From an uncultured Ruminococcus sp. (GTDB taxonomy: Bacteria; Bacillota; Clostridia; Oscillospirales; Acutalibacteraceae), in the NCBI GenBank assembly GCA_902800005.1, contig CADCCP010000007.1, forward strand, positions 1 to 48,143: DNA of 48,143 nt. The letters are read 5' to 3'. The notes below the pieces were generated by a model that searched no databases, was not told where the DNA came from, and worked only from the letters and a program-made list of their open reading frames with translations. The first letter of the stretch is position 1; each line of letters starts with the position of its first letter. The translations under genes and the position numbers were made by a program. Positions 36,102-44,184 of this stretch are shown piece after piece.

Positions 36102-36770
36102 ATGAAAAACGGTAAAATGCCGGATCCGAATACTGTTTATCCCATTGAGAATTATACAAATGAGATATACATAAAGCCGACAATTAAAAATCCTAATATC
36201 ATTGTAGGGGATTTTTCGTATATTGCCGACAGCGATTTTGAAAGCCATGTTACACATCTTTATGAATGGAACGGTGATAAACTTGTTATCGGTAAGTTTT
36301 GTCAGATAGCGGCAGGCGTTGAATTTGTCATGAACGGGGCTAATCATCAAATGAATGCTGTATCTACATTCCCGTTTTACACATTGGAGGGCTGGGAGAT
36401 GTCACCGCCATGTGTGGCAGATATGCAGTTAAGGGGCGATACCGTTATAGGAAATGATGTATGGATAGGTCAAAATGCGGTTATTTTGCCTGGAGTGCAT
36501 ATCGGTGACGGGGCAATTATCGGTGCAAACAGCGTTGTCGGACGGAATATTGAACCGTATACAGTGGTTGCGGGAAATCCTGCAAGGCAAATTCGCAAAC
36601 GCTTTGATGATGACTTTATAGAACTGCTTGAAAAGTTCAAATGGTGGGATAAAAGCATTGAGGAAATCAATTCACTTATTCCTGTTTTGACGTGCAGTGA
36701 CATTGACAGCGTGAAAGTCAAAATAAGGGAGTTAATTGAATTGCCCGAACCAAAGAAAAAGAAATTATAA
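36102..36770 (+). CDS. Vat-like xenobiotic O-acetyltransferase (left-handed beta-helix)
   Basis: A 222-residue hexapeptide-repeat acetyltransferase closely patterned on streptogramin A acetyltransferases. It has PNTVYPIENY, IGKFCQIAAGVEFVMNGANH with the catalytic His at residue 82 (the same number as in Vat proteins), GNDVWIGQNAVILPGV and VVAGNPARQIRKRF. All key features are intact. The open-ended XAT/CatB family also acetylates chloramphenicol, so the drug is not assigned. AGGGGAG precedes the ATG. Confidence 0.87.
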   Translation: MKNGKMPDPNTVYPIENYTNEIYIKPTIKNPNIIVGDFSYIADSDFESHVTHLYEWNGDKLVIGKFCQIAAGVEFVMNGANHQMNAVSTFPFYTLEGWEMSPPCVADMQLRGDTVIGNDVWIGQNAVILPGVHIGDGAIIGANSVVGRNIEPYTVVAGNPARQIRKRFDDDFIELLEKFKWWDKSIEEINSLIPVLTCSDIDSVKVKIRELIELPEPKKKKL

Positions 36771-36788
36771 AAATTGTGAGGTATTACA

Positions 36789-37019
36789 ATGAACTGGAAA
36801 TTTACAGAGCCTCTTAAATCGGAAAAACTGATAAGTGAGTATGAAGAAAAAAACGGTGAAATAGAAAACTATGTTGTCTTTGCAGGCGATACTTTCGGGA
36901 ATTTTATCGGCTTCAAAAGAAAAACAAATGAAATCGTATTCATAGACCATGAACAGATGCAAGCAGAAAAAATTGCAGACAGTTTTACAGAGCTGCTCAA
37001 CAGTATGAAAAGCAAATAA
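36789..37019 (+). CDS. Short SUKH/SMI1-like protein
   Basis: A 76-residue acidic protein. The central YVVFAGDTFGNFIGFKRK then IVFIDHEQ resembles the second half of SUKH (SMI1/KNR4) immunity domains, where a phenylalanine-asparagine turn is followed by a strand ending in DHE. Full SUKH domains are about 130 residues, so this would be a C-terminal piece or a minimal version. GTGAGG lies upstream. The assignment is tentative. Confidence 0.5.
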   Translation: MNWKFTEPLKSEKLISEYEEKNGEIENYVVFAGDTFGNFIGFKRKTNEIVFIDHEQMQAEKIADSFTELLNSMKSK

Positions 37020-37038
37020 ATGACAGGAGTGTACTATA

Positions 37039-37920
37039 ATGAAAGTTTTAAAAAAGATTTTTGGCGGAATTAATTTGACTTGGCTCAAAGTAATTATTTT
37101 GGCAGTCATTATGGGGGTATATACAGGACTTATAAATCAAGTGCCGTTTTTGCTTGACACCTCTTTCAGAGATCTTGCCATAACTTTTGAAGTGTGGATA
37201 TTTTTCGGCATTTTTATCATAATGAACTCAAAAAGCAATCTTGATTCGGGATTGAAATGTTTTGTATTCTTTCTGATAAGTCAGCCGTTGATATATCTTG
37301 TAGAGGTGCCGTTTTTGGGCTGGAGTATCCTGAACTATTACAAAGGCTGGATATTGTGGACGATATTTACATTCCCTATGGGATTTATCGGCTACTACAT
37401 GAAAAAAGACAAATGGTGGGGATTGTTCATTCTTTCACCAATGCTTCTGTTTTTGGGCATCCACTATTCAAGATTTTTGAGTACGATAATTTTTGCATTC
37501 CCGAAACATTTGTTAAGCTGTATTTTCTGTGCGGCAACTATGATAATATATGCCGCTGTCATATTCACAAACAAAAAAGTCAGAATAACAGGTATTGCAA
37601 TAAGCTGTGCTATTATCATTGCAGGAACAGTTATGGCGACTTTGAATCCTTATATGTATGATACCGTTGTCATGACGTGCGATTCAAAAAGTGAAGTTTT
37701 CTTTGACAAGTCATATAAAGTGTATTTATCAGATGAAAGTTTCGGCACACTTGATGTTGATTTATACGAGGGCGAAACAAAGGAAGATGAGTTTTATATG
37801 CTCCATGCGATTTTTAAAAGAGAAGGTAAAACGGACATTATAATTGAAGCCCCAAACGGTGAAAAAACCGTTTATGAAATTGATATAAGAATGCACGATT
37901 ACGATATAGTTAAAAAATGA
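37039..37920 (+). CDS. Seven-helix membrane protein with C-terminal extracytoplasmic domain
   Basis: A 293-residue protein not recognised by family. About seven hydrophobic segments fill residues 13-215 (one contains ILAVIMGVYTGLI, another HLLSCIFCAATMIIYAAVIF). A 75-residue soluble tail follows with alternating charged beta-type sequence (VFFDKSYKVYLSD, IIIEAPNGEKTVYEID). AGGAG precedes the ATG. The gene lies 19 bases after the SUKH-like gene and 18 before the next, so it is in the same unit. Confidence 0.6.
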   Translation: MKVLKKIFGGINLTWLKVIILAVIMGVYTGLINQVPFLLDTSFRDLAITFEVWIFFGIFIIMNSKSNLDSGLKCFVFFLISQPLIYLVEVPFLGWSILNYYKGWILWTIFTFPMGFIGYYMKKDKWWGLFILSPMLLFLGIHYSRFLSTIIFAFPKHLLSCIFCAATMIIYAAVIFTNKKVRITGIAISCAIIIAGTVMATLNPYMYDTVVMTCDSKSEVFFDKSYKVYLSDESFGTLDVDLYEGETKEDEFYMLHAIFKREGKTDIIIEAPNGEKTVYEIDIRMHDYDIVKK

Positions 37921-37938
37921 CAGATTGGAGAAAATCAC

Positions 37939-38640
37939 ATGAGTATTTTGCATTATGATTTTTGTGGTGAATATGAAGTGAAACTGTCTGCATGGGGTGA
38001 GGGTGAACTCCATGAAAAAGGACTTATTTCAAATCTTACGGAAATTTTTCAAAAGTTCAAAAAAGAATACAAACGCAAGCCAAATGACATTTCTCTTTTC
38101 ATAGAGGACAGTATGTCATACGGGTTTGATTACGGCTTTACAAGCGTAGATACAGCCTTTCTTGAAAAACTCGATACGCTTAAAGAGTTGATTTTGCCCG
38201 ACTCTATAACCGACATAAAAATGACACCTACACTTGAAAAAATTCTCAAAGAAAACAATACACTCATAAGAGGTACATTCAATTCATTTGCGGAGAGATT
38301 CGCCAATGAAAACGGGCTGAATTTCAGACATTCGGATTACAGATTTGCATATTACTTTTTCGAGCCTGCACAGGAAAGTACAGAATTAAATCTGATATTC
38401 AAGCGTGACGGCACTGTTATCATAGAGGAAAAAATAAGTTCACCGGGTTCATCGGCAGGCAATACTTTCGGCGGAGAGTTCTATCATTCGCTGAAAAGTG
38501 ACTTTTACATGACACAAACAGCGGAAGATATAGCCGGAATGTTCGGCAAAAGTCTTTATAATGCCATAATCAGCAGCGGCAAGCTTGCAAAATTCATTGA
38601 AACGGCTAAAACTCACAAGATATATACAGGTGAAAATTGA
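37939..38640 (+). CDS. Unrecognised cytoplasmic protein
   Basis: A 233-residue protein without signal peptide or membrane segment. It has an acidic N-terminal half, including KKEYKRKPNDISLFIEDS, and a C-terminal half with FAYYFFEPAQESTELNLIF and SDFYMTQTAEDIAGMFG. No catalytic motif was seen. GGAG is upstream and its stop lies one base before the methyltransferase ATG. Immunity-protein or regulatory roles are both possible; nothing in the sequence decides. Confidence 0.6.
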   Translation: MSILHYDFCGEYEVKLSAWGEGELHEKGLISNLTEIFQKFKKEYKRKPNDISLFIEDSMSYGFDYGFTSVDTAFLEKLDTLKELILPDSITDIKMTPTLEKILKENNTLIRGTFNSFAERFANENGLNFRHSDYRFAYYFFEPAQESTELNLIFKRDGTVIIEEKISSPGSSAGNTFGGEFYHSLKSDFYMTQTAEDIAGMFGKSLYNAIISSGKLAKFIETAKTHKIYTGEN

Positions 38641-38641
38641 A

Positions 38642-39322
38642 ATGGAAAAAGTTATGGATAATAAATCGACTTTTAATGTAAATCAGTATGACGAAAATGT
38701 CAGAAAAGTAATTCCGCTGTATGACGAGATTTACAGGCAGATTTTCAGCTTGATAAAAGCATACTGTGGTAACAAGAAAATATCTGTCTTGGATACGGGC
38801 TGCGGTACGGGGAATTTCGGTTTAAAAGCGTGTGAAATCTTGGATATGTCGGAATTGGTGCTTTGCGATCCGTCAGAAAAAATGCTTTCAGATGCAAAAA
38901 TAAAACTTGACGGCGATCCATGCAAATTTATATGTGTCGGCTCGGAAAATTTCGATTTTGAAAATAAATTTGACGTTGTGACAGCTATACAGTCACATCA
39001 TTACTTTGATAAGGCGACAAGAGAAAAGGCTGTCAAAAACTGCTTTAAAGCTTTGAAAAAAGGCGGTATCTTCATATACTTTGAGAATACCGCACCTTTT
39101 ACCGAAACAGGAAAGGATATTATGCTGACACGTTTAGAGGACTTTGAACTGACGGCAGGCAGAACTCCCGAAGAAGTCAAATCACATTCCGCAAGGTATG
39201 GCAAAGAGTTTTTCCCCATCAACATAAAGGAACATCTTGAAATGCTTGATAAAACAGGTTTTAAAGTGGCGGAATTGTTCTGGTATTCATATATGCAGAG
39301 CGGATTTTATGCTGTGAAATGA
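38642..39322 (+). CDS. Class I SAM-dependent methyltransferase
   Basis: A 226-residue methyltransferase. Motif I is SVLDTGCGTGNFG, followed by an acidic residue in motif II (LVLCDPSEKML), and post-motif KFDVVTAIQSHHYFD as in ubiquinone/menaquinone-type and small-molecule methyltransferases. ATG 38642 lies nine bases after AGGTGA; ATG 38654 is an alternative. The frame extends upstream into the previous gene without support. The acceptor is not known. Confidence 0.87.
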   Translation: MEKVMDNKSTFNVNQYDENVRKVIPLYDEIYRQIFSLIKAYCGNKKISVLDTGCGTGNFGLKACEILDMSELVLCDPSEKMLSDAKIKLDGDPCKFICVGSENFDFENKFDVVTAIQSHHYFDKATREKAVKNCFKALKKGGIFIYFENTAPFTETGKDIMLTRLEDFELTAGRTPEEVKSHSARYGKEFFPINIKEHLEMLDKTGFKVAELFWYSYMQSGFYAVK

Positions 39323-39331
39323 GGTAATGAA

Positions 39332-39886
39332 ATGAAATTGACGCTTGAAACGGAAAGACTGATTTTAAGACCGTTCCGTGAAGATGATGCGGAAGATATG
39401 TTCAACGGTTGGACAAGTGATGATGAAGTGACAAAATATATCACTTGGAATACCCATGAAAACATTGATACAACAAAATATATCCTGAATTTATGGATAA
39501 GTGAGTATGAAAAGCCCGAAAGACTGAATTTTTCCATTGAACTGAAAGACGGAAATAAATTGATAGGCGGTATAGATGTTGTCGGATATGATAAGGGCGT
39601 GCCTGTGATAGGCTACAATCTTTCAAGAAAATACTGGAATCACGGCTATATGACAGAGGCTTGCAAGTGTTTGTTGGAGTACCTGTTTTCAAAGGGATTT
39701 GAAGAAGTCAAAATTGATGCAGTGGTCGAAAACGTGGGTTCTAACAGAGTTATACAAAAATGCGGTGGTGTTCTTGTGAAAACGGAAGAAGAATTTTTTC
39801 CGTTGAGGAACAAAGCTTATATTGTAAACAGATATATCGTGAAATGCGGTAATATGTATTTAAAGAACTTTTTCCTATACACCTGA
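39332..39886 (+). CDS. GNAT acetyltransferase 2 (RimJ/RimL type)
   Basis: A 184-residue N-acetyltransferase that opens with MKLTLETERLILRPFREDDAE, the standard RimJ/RimL start, and has SRKYWNHGYMTEACKCLLEY (motif A). The C-terminal NVGSNRVIQKCGGV is the acetyl-CoA-binding end. The relatives acetylate ribosomal protein N-termini or small amines. It is nine bases after the methyltransferase gene. The terminator-promoter module begins about 20 bases after its stop. Confidence 0.88.
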   Translation: MKLTLETERLILRPFREDDAEDMFNGWTSDDEVTKYITWNTHENIDTTKYILNLWISEYEKPERLNFSIELKDGNKLIGGIDVVGYDKGVPVIGYNLSRKYWNHGYMTEACKCLLEYLFSKGFEEVKIDAVVENVGSNRVIQKCGGVLVKTEEEFFPLRNKAYIVNRYIVKCGNMYLKNFFLYT

Positions 39887-39906
39887 AAAGGAGCTTTTGA
39901 TGTGAA

Positions 39907-39960
39907 CAGTTCCGTTTTTTGTTAAATAGTATGGAAATTTATCGCACTGTATGTTATAAT
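39907..39960 (+). promoter_or_regulatory. Duplicated terminator-tail/promoter module, copy 1
   Basis: CAGTTCCGTTTTTT, then ATAGTATGGAAATTTATCG, then TATAAT (39955-39960). The same arrangement recurs at 40814. The weak -35 candidate TGGAAA is 17 bases from the -10 box. A degenerate hairpin arm (AAAAGGAGCT) lies just upstream. Transcription would start about 30 bases before the ATG at 39997. Confidence 0.72.
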
Positions 39961-39996
39961 ATTATTGATTTCGGGTATGAAAAAGGTGGAAGATAA

Positions 39997-40761
39997 ATGG
40001 AAATAAAAGATGTATACGGTTGTCCCTATGAGGACAAAGAGGGCGAAGTTTTAAATATTCATGTCAGTCTGGACGAGAATGAAAAAATTTCATTGGGAGA
40101 TACCGTAAAAATTGAAATGATGGACGGGACATATCTTGAAAGAGAAGTAAAGATAATAAATCCGAATTATGCAGGAGATTATGCGGCAGTTTCGGAAAAT
40201 GTAAGACTTGCCGGCTGGAAAAAATCGGATAAACCCATTTTATCGGTTACAGGTAAATGTTTATGTCGCATAGTTGTGATGAATGTTCCGTACCATGAAG
40301 TGAAAACGGAACGGGAAATAGAAGAACGTAAAATGCGAGCGGAAATGGAAAGTAAGTTTTGGCTTACACCTTATAAAGAATTGCACATGGGTGATGAAAG
40401 CATTTATGACCATACAGACGAAACTTTTGAAGTACCCAATAAAGTGATATTATACTTGCAGACAAAAGAATTGTATCTTTTAAGTCCCGGAATATATCAA
40501 CACCCTTTCAAGAAAGATATGGAGTTATTAGGACCGTATATATATTCTGATGGCTATTATTGCTGGGACAGGGATACATGGAAGTATGTAGTAAAATATG
40601 GTCTGACATTACCTAAGAAATTTATTGATTATGTCATGAGCGATGAAGCCGATGGATTTCTTGCTAAAACGCATAACAGTAATTGGCATCTTCAAAAAAG
40701 AGAAAATTCACTTAACCTTTTGCCCGAAGATTCGGGAGATATTCCGTTAGAGAAATTTTGA
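39997..40761 (+). CDS. Unrecognised protein behind the duplicated promoter
   Basis: A 254-residue cytoplasmic protein, no family recognised. The N-terminal 85 residues look all-beta (NIHVSLDENEKISLGDTVK, LEREVKIINPNYAG). A charged helix with EREIEERKMRAEMESKF lies at about 110-125. The C-terminal half is rich in aromatics (YIYSDGYYCWDRDTW). GGTGG precedes the ATG. It is the only gene between the two promoter modules and is followed by its own terminator, so it is a stand-alone cassette. Confidence 0.6.
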   Translation: MEIKDVYGCPYEDKEGEVLNIHVSLDENEKISLGDTVKIEMMDGTYLEREVKIINPNYAGDYAAVSENVRLAGWKKSDKPILSVTGKCLCRIVVMNVPYHEVKTEREIEERKMRAEMESKFWLTPYKELHMGDESIYDHTDETFEVPNKVILYLQTKELYLLSPGIYQHPFKKDMELLGPYIYSDGYYCWDRDTWKYVVKYGLTLPKKFIDYVMSDEADGFLAKTHNSNWHLQKRENSLNLLPEDSGDIPLEKF

Positions 40762-40790
40762 CATTCGAGTATCATGAAAAGTAAATATGA

Positions 40791-40827
40791 AAAAACGGAG
40801 CTGTTTAGATTGGCAGTTCCGTTTTTT
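40791..40827 (+). terminator. Terminator inside the small-gene array
   Basis: AACGGAGCTG and CAGTTCCGTT (40794-40803, 40814-40823) pair over ten bases with one G-T, then a T run. The right arm is also the first part of the duplicated promoter module. Confidence 0.82.
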
Positions 40828-40868
40828 TGTCAAATAGTATGGAAATTTATCGTATTGTATGTTATAAT
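40814..40868 (+). promoter_or_regulatory. Duplicated terminator-tail/promoter module, copy 2
   Basis: Same element as 39907-39960 with about four substitutions and one extra T. TATAAT is at 40863-40868 and drives the VanZ gene. Only the 5' part belongs to the terminator; the rest is conserved promoter sequence. Confidence 0.72.
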
Positions 40869-40900
40869 CAAATCATCGGTTATGATTGGAGAGATGTTTT

Positions 40901-41449
40901 TTGAGTTCGCTTGAAATGTATTTGATGTATTTTTCGGATGTACTTCCCCTGACACTCATAGTTGGGATTGCTTACGGAATTGTAAAATACAGAAAAGACA
41001 AAGATACACCTATATCAAGAAAAATATTTTCCGTATTGTTTGTATGCTATATCACGGCATTGATACAGCTTACGCTTTTTCTGGATATTGTTAGAGATTT
41101 CAGTTATTTGCTAAATAATCACATGGACAGCGGAAACATAAACGGTTATTTTCATTTCAGCGGTGCATATAATTTCAACATAAATTTCTGGCAGAATATC
41201 AATGGTGAAAAAATCGGAAATATCATCTTATTTTTGCCTTTTGGCATTTTATATCCCTTGCGTAATGAAAAAGTCAGCTTTAAAAGAACTTTGCTTGTAG
41301 GATTTTTGCTGACAGCGGCAATAGAAGTTTTACAGCCGTTTTTAGACCGTTCATTTGACCTGAATGACATTATCTTGAATGTGTTGGGGATATTGGTATC
41401 GGCAGCGGTATTTTTCGGCATAAAGAAATTGAGGGAAAATTATGGATAA
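40901..41449 (+). CDS. VanZ-family membrane protein
   Basis: A 182-residue protein with about five helices. The conserved VanZ block is complete: IGNIILFLPFGILYP, AAIEVLQPFLDRSFDLNDI and NVLGILVSAA. VanZ gives low-level teicoplanin resistance in enterococci by an unknown mechanism; most chromosomal relatives have no tested role. TTG at 40901 is seven bases from GGAGAG and is preferred over TTG 40886, which has no site; ATG 40916 is a third option. It overlaps the next gene by eight bases. Confidence 0.85.
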   Translation: MSSLEMYLMYFSDVLPLTLIVGIAYGIVKYRKDKDTPISRKIFSVLFVCYITALIQLTLFLDIVRDFSYLLNNHMDSGNINGYFHFSGAYNFNINFWQNINGEKIGNIILFLPFGILYPLRNEKVSFKRTLLVGFLLTAAIEVLQPFLDRSFDLNDIILNVLGILVSAAVFFGIKKLRENYG

Positions 41450-41777
41450 TATGATTTCGTATGAAAAATTTTTGTGGATATTTGAACATGATGACATTTT
41501 TTCGATAGATGAAACATTGTTTTATTTTGACGATACACCGAATGAATGTCATTACATAGGTTGTTTGAGAGAATACGAAACGCCATATTGGGCAGGGTAT
41601 TGTGATATTCCCAACGGTACGGAGTTTGTGACTGCTTATGAGTTGTTCAACTCTAAAATTTACAACGGACACTCTATAAAAGAAAGATGGGAGCATATTG
41701 TAATTGAAATGATAGGCGGAATTAGTACAGATGAATGGCTTGAAATTTATAAATCAAAAATAAATGGAGGATTTTAA
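41442..41777 (+). CDS. Small acidic protein, unrecognised
   Basis: A 111-residue acidic protein rich in Trp, Tyr and Glu (FEHDDIFSIDETLFYFDD, YWAGYCDIPNGTEFVTAYE, HIVIEMIGGISTDEW). The composition and size resemble immunity proteins of polymorphic toxin systems, but no family is recognised. It overlaps the VanZ stop by eight bases and ends two bases before the GNAT gene, so all three are coupled. Confidence 0.6.
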   Translation: MDNMISYEKFLWIFEHDDIFSIDETLFYFDDTPNECHYIGCLREYETPYWAGYCDIPNGTEFVTAYELFNSKIYNGHSIKERWEHIVIEMIGGISTDEWLEIYKSKINGGF

Positions 41778-41779
41778 AA

Positions 41780-42169
41780 ATGAAAAAGTATGATTATGTT
41801 ACATTGAGAGAAGCGTATCTTGAATGTATGGACGCATATCTCAGCGGTGAAACGGAATACGGTTGGTATTTGTGCCTTGACGGAGATAAAATTATAGGTG
41901 GACTTGGTGTTATTGAAAATGATTTTCACGACAGAAAAGACCTGTTTCCGAATGTATGTGCGGTATATACCGAAGAAGAATACAGATGTCAGGGAATTGC
42001 GGGAGATCTGCTGAACATGGCGGTTGAAGATATGCGTGAAAAGGGCATTTCACCTGTTTATCTTGTGACAGACCATACAGGATTTTATGAGAGATACGGC
42101 TGGGAATTTTTCTGCATGGTTCAGGGTGACGGTGAACCCGATATGACAAGAATGTATATTCATAAATAA
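41780..42169 (+). CDS. GNAT acetyltransferase 3
   Basis: A 129-residue acetyltransferase, short for GNAT. The acetyl-CoA loop is EYRCQGIAGDLLNMAVED, followed by YLVTDHTGFYERYGWEF, the motif B region. The N-terminal strand region is abbreviated (LREAYLECMDAYL). Its ribosome site (AAATGGAGG) lies inside the end of the preceding gene. The substrate is unknown. Confidence 0.83.
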   Translation: MKKYDYVTLREAYLECMDAYLSGETEYGWYLCLDGDKIIGGLGVIENDFHDRKDLFPNVCAVYTEEEYRCQGIAGDLLNMAVEDMREKGISPVYLVTDHTGFYERYGWEFFCMVQGDGEPDMTRMYIHK

Positions 42170-42185
42170 AATTGGAGTGCTATTG

Positions 42186-42560
42186 ATGGACATTGAAAAA
42201 ACAAAAGCATATTATGCACAAATCAATTACAATGATCTGTGTCAATGCGATGACTGCAAAAACTATGTAAAAGAAATAAAGTCATCTTATCCGTTTATAG
42301 ACGAATATTTGGCAAAACTCGGCATTGATATAACAAAGCCGTTTGAAACAGCCCCTATTGATTTTGACAGAGAAACAATTATGTACACTATGGCACAGTA
42401 CGTTGTAATGGGTACATCAAACGGCTTTGAAAATACAAAGATAAATGATGTTGACATTCACATAACGGACAGTCATCCCATGACAAATATTACAGAACCT
42501 CATTTTGTCATTGAGATATGTCCGATTTACTTGAAAAAGGTCATTGGAGAACGAAAATGA
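42186..42560 (+). CDS. Conserved-looking small protein, unrecognised
   Basis: A 124-residue acidic protein with CQCDDCKNYVKEI near the N-terminus, a CxCxxC that could bind metal, then SYPFIDEYLAKLGIDITKPFE, and an all-beta C-terminal half ending EPHFVIEICPIYL. ATG 42186 is eight bases after TTGGAG. It overlaps the fluoride-channel start by four bases (ATGA). The family is not identified and no function is suggested beyond possible metal binding. Confidence 0.6.
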   Translation: MDIEKTKAYYAQINYNDLCQCDDCKNYVKEIKSSYPFIDEYLAKLGIDITKPFETAPIDFDRETIMYTMAQYVVMGTSNGFENTKINDVDIHITDSHPMTNITEPHFVIEICPIYLKKVIGERK

Positions 42561-42922
42561 ATTTTATATTTGTGGCACTGGGCGGTGCATTGGGTGCTGT
42601 CGGGAGATATGCCATAAGTCTTATACCCGTTAAAACCGACTTTCCGTTTCTGACGCTTATAACAAATATAATCGGTGCAGTTTTGATAGGATTTATTTCG
42701 GGCATTGTCAGTGCAAGACAGGACGTTTCACAAAATGCAGTTTTATTCTGGAAAACGGGCATTTGCGGAGGGTTCACGACATTTTCGACATTCTCGCTTG
42801 AAGCATATCAGCTTTTTGAAAAAGGCTCGAATATATTTGGAATATTGTATGCAGTTGTAAGTGTAGTATCATGTATTTTCGGGATATGGTGCGGAAAGAA
42901 AATAGCTGAAAATTTCGGCTGA
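42557..42922 (+). CDS. crcB: Fluoride ion channel CrcB/Fluc
   Basis: A 121-residue four-helix membrane protein that exports fluoride as an antiparallel dimer. It has the family blocks GGALGAVGRYAISL, TLITNIIGAVLIGF with the polar-track Asn, and GICGGFTTFSTFSLEAYQL containing the Phe-box and Na-binding turn. As only one gene is present it would act as a homodimer. ATG 42557 overlaps the previous stop; the open frame extends upstream into that gene. No fluoride riboswitch precedes it. Confidence 0.93.
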   Translation: MNFIFVALGGALGAVGRYAISLIPVKTDFPFLTLITNIIGAVLIGFISGIVSARQDVSQNAVLFWKTGICGGFTTFSTFSLEAYQLFEKGSNIFGILYAVVSVVSCIFGIWCGKKIAENFG

Positions 42923-42939
42923 TGACAGAGGTGTAAAAT

Positions 42940-43422
42940 ATGGTCATAATTGAGGGACTGATTATATGTTTCATATTGTTGATAGCGTGTGTTGTGGGAA
43001 TAGCAAACGGGGCTGTAAATTTGGTTTGCCTGTACGAAAAGGAAGTACAGGATAAAGTCATTGAAATAGGGCTTATCACCCGTGAGAAGATACAAAGAAA
43101 TAAAATGCTGTTTTTTATATTCGGAATGTTGCCTTGCTGGATATTCATGGTATGTGCGGTTTACTTCATAAACGGTGCAAGGGGATTTTTAGACGGCTTT
43201 TGGCAGATGTATGTTATAATGATGATAGAGGGACTTTTTGACAGGCTTTTCATAGATTATTACTGGGTAGGCAAAACAAAAGCATGGATAATTCCCGAAA
43301 CAGAGGAATTTATGCCGTACATCTACGGAAAGACACTTGCTTTCAAGTGGATAGGTACGATAATAGGTTCACCTGTATTGGCGGCGGCAGTGTCGGGAAT
43401 AATGATGATATTCATAAAATAG
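42940..43422 (+). CDS. Unrecognised four-helix membrane protein
   Basis: A 160-residue protein with hydrophobic helices near residues 2-28, 50-75, 86-105 and 130-158. The charged loop EKEVQDKVIEIGLITREKIQ follows helix one, and DRLFIDYYWVGKTKAWIIP lies between the later helices. No family motif is recognised. It sits 17 bases after crcB and 11 bases before the next gene. Confidence 0.6.
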   Translation: MVIIEGLIICFILLIACVVGIANGAVNLVCLYEKEVQDKVIEIGLITREKIQRNKMLFFIFGMLPCWIFMVCAVYFINGARGFLDGFWQMYVIMMIEGLFDRLFIDYYWVGKTKAWIIPETEEFMPYIYGKTLAFKWIGTIIGSPVLAAAVSGIMMIFIK

Positions 43423-43433
43423 AGGTATGGGAA

Positions 43434-43865
43434 ATGAGTGAAAATTTCATAGCTGACATGACGGAATTTGCAGTACTGTTGATTTTTACAGTGGCGGTTG
43501 TCATTTTCACGGTGAAACTTGTAAAAGCAATAAAAAAGCATATCCCATTGAAGAAAAGTATTATTTTTCTTGGGATAAGTGTTGTTTTATTGAGTAGTGC
43601 AGTGTTGTTTGTATTGTCGCACGGGCATTATTATAAATATAATGATTGGTATGTTATGGGGAATGATATAAATAAGGTCGTTGAGAGATACGGGAAGTTT
43701 GACAAAGGCAGTGTAGAAATTGACAAATCCGGCAAAATAGGATATTATATTTATACGGATAACGGACCTGTAATGGCAAGTTACTTGCCGTATTATTATT
43801 ACATATACTATGATGAAAACGGAGTTGTTTATAAAGTTTATGTAATGGGTGCGGAGGGAGGATAA
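43434..43865 (+). CDS. Membrane-anchored protein with SmpA/BLIP-like C-terminal domain
   Basis: A 143-residue protein. Two helices (about 10-32 and 42-62) are followed by an extracytoplasmic domain starting DWYVMGNDINKVVERYG, then YYYYIYYDENGVVYKVYV. The pattern of a short helix (G-x-V-x-x-x-x-G) and a final strand is that of SmpA/OmlA and BLIP folds, which bind other proteins outside the membrane. The frame extends upstream across the previous gene, but GGTATGGGAA places the start at 43434. The fold call is inference. Confidence 0.55.
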   Translation: MSENFIADMTEFAVLLIFTVAVVIFTVKLVKAIKKHIPLKKSIIFLGISVVLLSSAVLFVLSHGHYYKYNDWYVMGNDINKVVERYGKFDKGSVEIDKSGKIGYYIYTDNGPVMASYLPYYYYIYYDENGVVYKVYVMGAEGG

Positions 43866-43869
43866 AAAA

Positions 43870-44178
43870 ATGTTTGACAGCGGCAAAGTGAAAATATCTG
43901 TTCACAGTATAAGAAAAAATAAGCCTGACGGCAGTCTTGGAAACGGCTGGATAAAAGGCGGATACGGATATATATTGATAGATGATGAAACGGTCACTTT
44001 GAAATATCTTGGAACACTTGGGATATTTGACCGCAGAAAATTAAAATATTCCCGTGACAAACAGGAAGAACTGCTTATCCGCAGAATTTTAAGGATATAT
44101 GATGATGAACAGGATTTTTCGGTATCTATGAATCCGAGAGATTTTGAAAAGTTTATAAAAGTGATGAAACAGGAGTGA
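43870..44178 (+). CDS. Small basic protein, unrecognised
   Basis: A 102-residue basic protein of mostly beta type (VKISVHSIRKNKPDGS, YGYILIDDETVTLKYLGTLG), ending in an amphipathic helix (FEKFIKVMKQE). The first 60 residues look like a small PH-like or YcxB-type beta domain, but this is only an impression. Its start at 43870 follows GGAGGG, which lies in the end of the previous gene. It directly precedes the toxin-antitoxin pair. Confidence 0.55.
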   Translation: MFDSGKVKISVHSIRKNKPDGSLGNGWIKGGYGYILIDDETVTLKYLGTLGIFDRRKLKYSRDKQEELLIRRILRIYDDEQDFSVSMNPRDFEKFIKVMKQE

Positions 44179-44184
44179 GTGTTA

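Noticed and set aside
42400-42560. Fluoride riboswitch before crcB
   Set aside because: crcB overlaps the preceding gene by four bases, leaving no untranslated space for it.
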